Positions 9,118 to 16,697 of a stretch of 20,296 nt of DNA are shown here, in pieces; the first letter of the stretch is position 1; each line of letters begins with the position of its first letter. This stretch comes from Amoebophrya sp. AT5.2 (Eukaryota; Sar; Dinophyceae; Syndiniales; Amoebophryaceae). Made by a program: the position numbers and the translations under genes. Where the stretch lies: contig RXOD01004573.1 in assembly GCA_005223375.1 (NCBI GenBank), forward strand, positions 1 through 20,296. The letters are read 5' to 3'. The notes below the pieces were generated by a model, which saw only the letters and a program-made list of their open reading frames with translations, had not been told where the DNA came from and did not search any database.

Positions 9118-10210
9118 ATGAGCAAGTTCGATGCGTGCGGCAGCGATGCTTTCGTTTTTGCCCGGGAGCAGGGCAACAGCAGCACCGGGCGCCTCCGGGG
9201 TGTCGTCGGTCGTGCCGCCGGCGCGAACAAGGAGCGGTCGGCCTACGGCAGTAATCTGTGGCACAATCCCGTGGCTTTCGTTTCTCCGGGGTACTACGCA
9301 GCAGCAAGCAGGGCGGTGAAAAAGATAGCCGACGCGCAGCGGGACTTCCTTACTGATGTTGCTCGAAAAGAGGAGCAACATGTACATGGTCGTGTTCGTG
9401 CAGGAAGTAGAAGCCCCGGGGCGGAAGGCGAGGCGGGCGGCGGCGCGGGCGGGGCTCCTGCGGCTGGCGGTGGAAGAAGTACTTCGAGTTCCTCAACATC
9501 AACGGGACTGGGAGGCAGGGCGGGCAACAGCTCAGAAGAACTAAACCGCGAGAAAAAACCTACAGCGCGGAAACAACACTTGGAGCGCAGCGACCACTTC
9601 GACGCGGTATCCAGGGAACACGAAAAATCGAACCGGGCAGGATACCGACCGATGCGACCGCGATCCGTCCCGCACCTTGGCGCATGCGCGATGAAGGAAG
9701 ATCACCTCACTGTGAGCACCATTTTATTTCATTTCAATCGTATTGGCGGGGCTAAAAAAGCTCCCTACTTTTCTGCTTCCGACGTATCGGTATGATCCGT
9801 ATCCGCTTTATATCCGTAAAAATCCATCCGCATCCCCGCAGTGGCACGAGCACACTCGCTCCGCCTCAGCGGTTCCTCCGCAGACCGCTTTTCTGGAGGA
9901 CGACGACCCCCACCGCATTTACCCTGCGGACTCGAACCCGCACGGCCGGGCGCGGCCGAACTTGAATGGGAAGATGCGCGAGATCCGCACGGAGCTTGCA
10001 GAGGAAGAATCCCGCCGGCAGCACGAGCGCGACCTGCTCGCGAACACGCGAACGAGCCTGCTGTACTCTAACTCCCCGACCGATACGATGCTGCAGTATG
10101 GGCAATACATTGTCGGGGGGCGCGCGTCGTCGCAGCCGAGCCGCGCGACATATATCGGTGCTGTCGACGAATCCGCCCTCATGCGGAGGAGTACATACAA
10201 ACATTACTAA
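9118..10210 (+). CDS. Unknown protein, two exons, about 320 residues
   Basis: The start context is textbook (AGCCCACCATGAGC). Exon 1 is 9118-9711 (198 codons) and exon 2 is 9842-10210; the join is phase 0. The N-terminal part has SAYGSNLWHNPVAFVSPGYY followed by a helix (AASRAVKKIADAQRDFLTDV). A Gly/Ala/Ser low-complexity stretch follows, then a charged segment. Exon 2 adds an acidic helix (KMREIRTELAEEESRRQHER) and a tail rich in Tyr, Ser and Arg. No family recognised. The short Tyr/Pro/Asn-containing motifs could suit a cytoskeletal or axonemal protein, but that is a guess. The end at 10210 could instead be bypassed by a donor at 10191 (A|GTACAT) into the exon at 10460, joining phase 1. I prefer the separate-gene model because that reading of the next exon has weaker G/C third-position bias. 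Confidence 0.65.
9712..9841 (+). other. Intron, GT-AG, 130 bases
   Basis: Donor CTCACT|GTGAGC, acceptor CATCCCCGCAG|TGGCAC, phase 0. The exon 1 frame otherwise ends at 9795, and removal restores a long frame to 10210. The 3' half repeats ATCCG/TATCCG units. Confidence 0.75.
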
Positions 10211-10501
10211 CTTACAACAGTCCAGCACTTTCACTGCTGTTGAGCTTGAGCTACAGCTTTTCCTTTTAATACCTTCGTTTCTACTTCTTCTATATCTAGC
10301 ATGTTGCTAGAGCTAGCTGCTTCGTTCTGATTCTGCAGCAGTACGCCTACCACTACCAGGACCACCTAGCTACTAGCACAGTGCTACTGGTGCAACTCTC
10401 TTTCAATCTCGTCTATCTATGAACTAGAACTTGTTCAAGATTTTTCCCACTACTTACAGCCGTTATCGAGCAAGACGAATGCGGCACTGGTGGTGGGCAT
10501 C
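10211..10501. other. Spacer and likely 5' leader of the next gene
   Basis: AT-rich spacer with a hairpin, CTAGCA at 10296-10301 paired with TGCTAG at 10305-10310. A strong acceptor, TTTTTCCCACTACTTACAG, ends at 10459, followed by GC-rich sequence. I read 10460-10501 as the processed 5' leader of the next gene. It holds one out-of-frame ATG (10479) opening a 13-codon upstream frame. Confidence 0.5.
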
Positions 10502-12272
10502 ATGGGCATGGAATTTCTGACCGTCTCCGAGACCTGGCGGAGCCGCGTGGCGGCCGCCAGCCCAAACCAATGCCGAGGCCCAGAAATTGGGTGCCGCCAG
10601 GTATGTTTGATGTAGTGCATCCTCTATCACAACGACAACTTCTCTTCCATTTGATGAAATCTGCTAGATGCTGAAAGTGCTGGGTGTCGACAAAAAGAGT
10701 GAAGGGCCGCGCCATCTTCGGTTCATGCTCTCTCGGCCAGGTAACCGCATCTCCATGTTTGCGAAGTGCTTGCGCAAGATGGAACAAGGCGAAGCGCAGG
10801 ACCAGGAGAATCCACCCACCACTTCTCGACGAGCAGCTGCGGCGCAGCACGCTTCCCCCACGTCCACAAACCTGTTGGGACCGCCAGGCGCAACCATGAC
10901 CCCGACGTATTCGGCGACATCGTCTCCGGGGAGCTGCCTTACCACACTCAGCAAACTGTCGCCGGCCTCCACGGTGCGGCGGCCGCACGTGCTTTCGCCG
11001 AGAATGGCGAGCCCTCGCACGCTATCAAGTAACGGCGGGACAAATAAGAAGAAGAACATCTACTCGACAACGACGCACTCCCCGCTGCGCGCGCAGCTGA
11101 ATCTGGCGCCGCAGTACAGTCCGCGCTACTTTTCGTATGGTATGAAGCGAGCTGCTGCTGCTGCTGCGCCGAGCCCCAGCAGCCCTAGACCTAGTCCCGA
11201 ACGTCGACCGTCCTCGAGCATCTCCAACGGCGGCGACGCTCTTGTGGATGCGCCCCCGACACTGCGGCATTCGTCGAACTCAAAAGATGGAACGCAACTA
11301 GAAGAGGTGCCGCAACGGGTTTCCACCGCGGCATTGTGGTCAGCAAGAAGCACGACGCAGGAGGTGGTCCTCGTGGGCAGCGAACAGGCAGACGGACTTC
11401 CTTCGTCCCACCAGCTGCAAAACTACGCCGACCTGCCAACGTCATCGCCGACGAGCATAATTCCCTCACGGCCGCCCTCCGTGGCGTCCGTAGTCGGAGA
11501 TGGCGGCGAACAGCCGATGCGGATGGCTACGATCGTCGAAGACAGCGAGAACAAGAGCTCGGCGACATCTCCATCGGTGGTCGAGCGAAACACCGCCCGA
11601 GAGTCCACTTCCGCTGCGCCTGCAGGAGCACGACCGGGTGGCGCTGCTACTGCAGCTAGCAAAAGCAATCCAACTCCAACTTCAACTAGAACTACGCTGA
11701 GGCAGTCTCGCATATCGGAATCGCTGGCCGAACTGCGAGCATCGAAAAGGCAGGCCTCAGCCAGCACGACGAGCACCTCCTCTGCTCTGCATCTTCGTAA
11801 CCCGTCCGACACGAGGTTTGTACCTCCCCGAAGTCCGAGTCGTGCAACCACAGTAGTGACGCCAACTTCGCCAATCCCCGTACCGCGAAACTCGCTCGTG
11901 CCTCCGCCTCCGGGAGCGGGCCGAGCGTCGTCGCCGAGGACGGTTCCGAGCAGCCGGCCCTCTGCGCGGGGGTTGGGGTCTGGTGGCCGCGCGCGGTCCT
12001 CCCTGTTGGTAGATGTTGCTGCAGGCGCTGATGTCCCGACATCATCTTCTTCGCCAGAAAACGGATCGGAGGCGGCAAATAATGACGCAGCCGCAATGTT
12101 GAGAACCTCCACTTCCGCGTCGCCCGACACTCATACAGCAAGGCGCGCCGGCGTTCGCACACCACCTACGAACGCAATGCTGAGTAACTTGTGGCGATGT
12201 CCGTCCGTCAAATGTCGCCCTTCGCCGCGAACGCAACCCAACTCAGCGAAAACGTACTGTACATGTCTGTGA
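10502..12272 (+). CDS. Ser/Thr/Pro-rich disordered protein, two exons
   Basis: Exon 1 is 10502-10600 (MGMEFLTVSETWRSRVAAAS and on) and exon 2 is 10668-12272, joined in phase 0, giving about 567 residues. After a short ordered start (LGVDKKSEGPRHLRFMLSRP, CLRKMEQGEA) nearly the whole protein is low-complexity Ser/Thr/Pro/Ala/Arg. It has many SP/TP and RxxS sites (SPRTLSS, THSPLRAQ, PPRSPSRATT, ASSPRTVPSS), as in heavily phosphorylated scaffold or regulatory proteins. No domain is recognised. A GCT repeat gives poly-Ala. In exon 1 the chosen frame has about 77% G/C third positions by my count, against about 57% in the competing frame. Uncertain points: the start (the ATG at 10668 is another candidate), and the last 30 codons, where a different frame looks more protein-like. 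Confidence 0.6.
10601..10667 (+). other. Intron, GT-AG, 67 bases
   Basis: Donor CGCCAG|GTATGTTTGA, acceptor GAAATCTGCTAG|ATGCTG, phase 0. It is AT-rich between two GC-rich coding segments. Confidence 0.65.
11151..11167 (+). repeat. GCT microsatellite encoding poly-Ala
   Basis: Five to six GCT units encode a run of Ala after YGMKR in the Ser/Thr/Pro-rich protein. Confidence 0.8.
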
Positions 12273-14112
12273 TGGGGTCCCTGTTGTACCGATACGGATG
12301 CAACAGTTTACGATCTTCATGCGGACGCATTCAATCATTGAATGAATTATTTCAATTAATTTAAGTATACTTGGGAGCTGCGCGAGTACTTAAATTATAA
12401 AAGAACTTGATGCTCCCAGGTCCCCGCTGGAGATGCAGCCGGGATCCGGAGCACATGGTCGTGCCCGCGCGGCAGCCGCAGGAGTGCTCACAGCGAAACA
12501 ACAAGGCAAAGGCGCGAACAGGTTGCTGCCACCAAATGCCAGGGGGCCAAACGAGCATTATACTGATGCGCCCGGTGCTGGTGCGAAAAAGGGGACCACA
12601 ACGACCACCAGACTCCAGAAAACACCCCCCAGCCGCGGCCGCGGCGCGCTGGCTTTTTAGTGAAGATGAAATCTGGGTGGTCTTTTGCAAGTAGTAGGTA
12701 CTGACGTAAGAATAAGAAAGTAGCATGCTCGAGCTCGTTTTTGCGCCCTTCTTTGAAAGTGCCCGCACCACAAAGCCCCCTCGACATCGGATGGCCACAC
12801 CTCCTTCAAATTTGTATGGCCACGCCAACGTCGCGCCCGCGCGCATTTTCTGATTTTCTCGCCTGGCGCTCGCTCACGAGCGCACTTTCTACCTACGCAG
12901 ATCTTTCTTTCAGCAGCACTAGTACTTTTTTAGTACCGATTTTGTAGCCCTATCCGCGGCTTTTCACAAAACTACAACGAAGTGGCCCCCACGATGCATA
13001 TTCATGTTGCGAAATGAACATTTTTGTGTCCCCGCTCTTACGTCGAGCAGCTCTCGGTTCTGTCCCCTGCTATTATAGCCGAAATGCACCATGGGGGCTG
13101 AGCCTGTGGGCCCCGAATGCTCAGCAAAAATAAACGAATACTTATCTCCTTCATGGAGGTTAACTCACCGCGCCCTGGAGGTGGCGGTGGCGCGTCTAAG
13201 TTTCCCCCCCCTGCTCTCAGTTTGCTGAAGGATCTAGACATCCGCGAGTGGGTTCATTTCTGGGGGTGATGCGGCGTGATTTGCACGCCAAGTGGTGGCA
13301 TTCGGCGCGGCTGTCCGCATTCCCCTTCTTGCGCAGTAGGCGCGTACTAGTATTGCTTGTCTATGTTGCTAGTGCGCGATGAGAAGTTGATGTAGAGTTG
13401 TCCAGGCTGCGGGCTCCGGCCCTCTCGGTTGGCATAGTAGGCGGTATCGTCAAATCTGGTTGCTCTCTGTTGCTCGGCACTGTGTCGAATCGCTCTGTTG
13501 CATGACCTGGCTGTGAGTAGTGTTATGTGGCGGTCTTCCGCTAGTGGCAGATCGGTGCTGAGGGAGGAATGGCACGATCGCGGAGACGTGGCTGTGGACA
13601 TTGCGACTCTGCCAGGTTCGCCTTGATACACCCCAAGACACCTCCCAAACAAAGCCAACTCTTAGAGTACACCCTATCCACCACTAACAGTCGTGGTCAA
13701 TTAACAGCACGTGCAAGTTGTACAAGAAAGAACGACCAACGACACACAGCTGATCGATCCTCACTAGCTACTGTTTTCTCTACTTCTACTTCTACTCATC
13801 GCTAGCGCTAGCAAATAGCTGCACTAGTCGGCAACAACTTTGATCTTCTCGGTCTCAGTCGCTGCGTTAAACTTGCACGTTTATTTTCATCTAGGCGTGA
13901 TAAAGTTAAAGGTGCGAGCTTCTAAAGTCAAAGGAAAGTATTCCGTCGACCACTACTTCTCGCCTGAGACTAAGGTATTAAAATAGTGGCGAAAAATTAG
14001 AATAGAACTACAGCTACACCAGATCCAGATCCAGGCGTCTCGAAGTTGTATACAAGAAGAAATAACTACCTCCTCGCGAAAAAGAAAGAAAAACGACAAG
14101 CCTAAAGCCACA
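12273..14112. other. Long spacer with one weak small ORF
   Basis: About 1.8 kb. Apart from the small frame at 12433-12660 (listed separately) I find no coding-like stretch. Several frames of 60-160 codons on both strands overlap without consistent third-position bias. Visible structure includes a (TCTACT)n-like stretch at 13779-13797, immediately followed by a 12-base perfect palindrome GCTAGCGCTAGC at 13801-13812, and a pyrimidine-rich CTTTCTACCTACGCAG acceptor-like site near 12900. Confidence 0.5.
12433..12660 (+). CDS. Possible small basic protein, 75 residues
   Basis: ATG in the context GGAGATGCAG, ending at TAG. The product is Ala/Gly/Lys/Arg-rich and probably disordered (MQPGSGAHGRARAAAAGVLT, then KKGTTTTTRL near the end). 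A stop 45 bases upstream in frame makes this the first ATG. Third-position bias is moderate (about 58% G/C) and all three plus-strand frames are open here, so it could equally be untranslated GC-rich sequence or an exon in another frame. No family recognised. Confidence 0.25.
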   Translation: MQPGSGAHGRARAAAAGVLTAKQQGKGANRLLPPNARGPNEHYTDAPGAGAKKGTTTTTRLQKTPPSRGRGALAF

Positions 14113-15630
14113 ATGCCGAAAGCATTCTGCCACCTCGCGGCGGCCCTGGCGTGCATCTCGTTCGCGCAACTCTCTTCCACTTCGGTTGTGGTATCTCTAT
14201 CTCGGGTTTACGCCACTCGCATGATTGCCGTCTCGAATTCTCGGAAGAAGCGCAGCGGCATCTTGCCGGACGTCCCGCCGGAGGCTGCTGCCAATCTGCT
14301 GGGGGCTCTCGGGACCGGTGAGGGTGCCTTGATGCTGAATACGCTGAGCATGGCGGCGAGAAAAAGCGTGGCCGATATGCATTCCGCCGGCCACCCGGAA
14401 GCGCATCCGGAAAAGCTGCGGGTGGGCAAGTTGCTGGCCGCAATGCGAGACGGAAAGCGCCCAAATTTGAATTGGAACTCGCTCCCGGCTTGGGCGACGC
14501 CCGAGGTGGCCAGGGTCGCCATTGAAGAGCGGCAGATCTCGACCCCCGAACAGTGGGACTCGGTGCCAGACGCGGCGCGAGAAAAGCCCGAAGTAGTAAA
14601 GCTCGCCATTCGAAGACATCTGCTGAGTGTCGGCGTGGGCGTCGACCTGATTCCGAAGACGGGCTGGACGTCGGTGTCGCTCCCGGCCGCGGTGCTGGCG
14701 AATCCCGACCCCGAGGTGGTCAAGCTCGCCATTGACGAGCGGCTGATTTCGACGCCCGAGGAGTGGGACTCGCTCCCGGCTGCGGTGCGAGCGAAGCCCG
14801 AGCTGGTCATCGTGGCCATAGAAAGTGGTCTGCTGGAGCTGGACACCCCCGAGCAGTGGAACTCGCTCCCGGCCAATGTGCGGGAACACCCCGGCGTTCT
14901 GCAGGCTCACGGACAGCGGGAAGCTGCTGACCAGTTGATTGCTGCCATTGTGAACTCCAACATAAGTGGTGAAGCATCAGATGAAGAACAAGACCTGGAC
15001 TCCAACAGAAGTGGTCGTGAAGCATCAGATGAAGAACAAGACCCGCTCCCCCACGACCCGACGCCGCTGCTGCGGGTGCGGTCCGTCGTTGATATTGATT
15101 GGGACTCGCTCCTGGCGCGGGCGTGGCCCAAGGTGATCAGGGAGGCCATTGAATCAGAGCTGATTTCGACCCCCGAGCAGTGGGACTCGCTCCCGACCGC
15201 GGTGCGGAAGACGCCCGAAGTAGTCATGGATGCCGTTTGTCAAAGGTCTCCGCTTGAGCTTGACCGTCCTGCTCTGCTGCACACCCGCGAGCAGTGGAAC
15301 TCGTTCCCGGCGGATGTGCGGGAGCACCCCCTCGTGGTCCGTGCTGCCTTAGCCTCCTGTGACTTGATTTCTACGCCTGAGCAGTATCTCGAAGTCCCGG
15401 CCGGGGTGCGGGACCGGGGAGACGTAGCCAAGTTAGCATTTTATTGCGGATTCTTTCAGTCGTGGGACCAGGCCCCGGCCGTCCTGCGCAATGATGCGCA
15501 GGTTGTGGCAGATGCTATTCACGATGGAGAGATTACGACGTTCGAGCAGTGGAATTCGCTCCCGGTTAGAGTGCGGGAGGTCACGGTCGTGGAAAGCGCC
15601 TTCCGGCTGAATCAGGGTCAATTTCAGTAG
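14113..15630 (+). CDS. Probable secreted DUF4116-like helical-repeat protein
   Basis: Single exon, 505 residues, start context AGCCACAATGCC. Residues 1-34 look like a signal peptide (AFCHLAAALACISFAQLSST). From about residue 118 there are eleven imperfect repeats of roughly 24-40 residues built on TPEQWDSLPAAVRxxPEVVxxAIxxxLI. Clear PEQW/PEEW starts are near 145, 215, 245, 353 and 421, and related starts (EQWNS, WDSLL, WDQAP) near 329, 392, 450 and 477. The pattern of a short Pro-Val-Arg turn plus a helix with VV..AI matches DUF4116-type repeats known from protist proteins; family assignment is by eye. Function is unknown, though such arrays usually act as binding scaffolds. An acidic linker (about 284-312) between repeats 5 and 6 is a duplicated block with AT-richer codons than the rest. 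Residues 40-118 form a separate Ala/Met-rich N-terminal region. Confidence 0.8.
   Translation: MPKAFCHLAAALACISFAQLSSTSVVVSLSRVYATRMIAVSNSRKKRSGILPDVPPEAAANLLGALGTGEGALMLNTLSMAARKSVADMHSAGHPEAHPEKLRVGKLLAAMRDGKRPNLNWNSLPAWATPEVARVAIEERQISTPEQWDSVPDAAREKPEVVKLAIRRHLLSVGVGVDLIPKTGWTSVSLPAAVLANPDPEVVKLAIDERLISTPEEWDSLPAAVRAKPELVIVAIESGLLELDTPEQWNSLPANVREHPGVLQAHGQREAADQLIAAIVNSNISGEASDEEQDLDSNRSGREASDEEQDPLPHDPTPLLRVRSVVDIDWDSLLARAWPKVIREAIESELISTPEQWDSLPTAVRKTPEVVMDAVCQRSPLELDRPALLHTREQWNSFPADVREHPLVVRAALASCDLISTPEQYLEVPAGVRDRGDVAKLAFYCGFFQSWDQAPAVLRNDAQVVADAIHDGEITTFEQWNSLPVRVREVTVVESAFRLNQGQFQ
14956..15042 (+). repeat. 48-base tandem duplication encoding an acidic linker
   Basis: A 24-base identical core, encoding EASDEEQD, is at 14971-14994 and 15019-15042, offset by exactly 48 bases. 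The similarity extends upstream into a TCCAACA..AAGTGGT segment in both copies. The codons (GAA, GCA, TCA, GAT, CAA) are AT-ending, unlike the flanking repeats. Confidence 0.9.
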
Positions 15631-16697
15631 ATTCGTTCGATTGGTGAATGAAACAGACCGGATGTTGTAGTCGAGCTAGAAGAGGTTGCAAAACGGGAAG
15701 ACTGCACTAACGTCGATGAAGATATTTATAGAAAGTGACAGCCTGCTGCTTCTTTGAGAAAGCCGGCTTCTGAAAGGAGCAGAAGTAGACTGTGACTGAA
15801 TCGATTCGGCGAGGAACAGCACGACAACCATTGCAGAGACAACATAATAAATTAGTAGACGCAACGCGAAGTGGAAGTCAGGTGAGCGAGCAGCACGCAC
15901 TAGAACTCCTTCATGATCTGCCGCACCATCTACCTTACTTCTTTTACTGGACCCATTTTTTTAGTCAGTCTTCAGTGAGGTTTTGGTTTAGAAGTACTCT
16001 GTCACAGGCTTAATAGAAGCATCAGCATCACCTCCACGCACGCAAAAACCGCCTCCACTCGGCCTGTGGTGACTGGACGCGCGCGACCGCTTCTATTAAA
16101 ATTTTCAGAGTAACCACAAGAACAAGTGAAATCGTTTTTACGCGGAGGGATGTGAAAAAACTGAAGAGAAGCTCGGTGGCTGCACGAGCGCCGCGCGCCG
16201 CGTTCTATTCGTATTCCGCTCCCATCAGTCGGATCGGAGATCGAGAAAGAACGCAACGGCAACGGCGTTCCTTGATCTAGGCGTCCTCTTACGAAAAGGA
16301 AATCAAAATCAAGAAGATCAACGCTCATTCCGTCGCCACATAATATGCCGTCGTCGTCGTGGTCACTCACGGGTCCTCTGGGAGTCCTCAATCGTGGGGC
16401 GACGAAAATTCTCGGAGCGTCTTCTTCGGCATCGGCAACGACGTGTTCTAGTACAGTACATGTCAGCGAGCATCTATCCTAAACCTAATCACCTCTTTTC
16501 CTTCCTCGACGCTTGCACTTATTGTTTGAACAAATTTTGCGAGAAGAAGTATAGAAGCATCGAGCAGACTGCCGACAAAGAGTACGTAGGTCGGTGTGAA
16601 CTGTGAAGTAGAAGTAGTAGTAGACGAGGACGAGCCTCAGAAACTACATCAAAGTACAACTCATCTTTGCTTGATAACAATCAAGTAGGTCGTGAAA
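15631..16697. other. Spacer, no confident gene
   Basis: AT-rich on the left. A 45-codon frame at 16345-16482 (MPSSSWSLTGPLGVLNRGAT and on) resembles a targeting peptide and could be an upstream exon of the zinc-knuckle gene. An overlapping 70-codon frame at 16394-16606 lacks an ATG at its start. A GAAGTAGAAGTAGTAGTAGA stretch lies at 16605-16624. The minus-strand frame at 16002-16391 shows no protein-like organisation. Confidence 0.45.

Noticed and set aside
9479..9486. GTACTTCG inside exon 1 of the 9118 gene as another donor
   Set aside because: The exon frame continues through it with consistent composition to a better phase-0 donor at 9712; no acceptor gives a better product.
11423..12130. 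Minus-strand frame of 235 codons opposite the Ser/Thr/Pro-rich gene
   Set aside because: It mirrors a GC-rich plus-strand coding region, where long antisense frames are expected; the plus frame is longer and consistent with an intron boundary.
12361..12846. Minus-strand frame of 161 codons
   Set aside because: Mixed composition, crosses AT-rich spacer and overlaps open frames on the other strand; no motif seen.
14197..14910. Minus-strand frames of 222-237 codons opposite the helical-repeat gene
   Set aside because: Shadows of the plus-strand repeats, whose amino-acid periodicity is clear.
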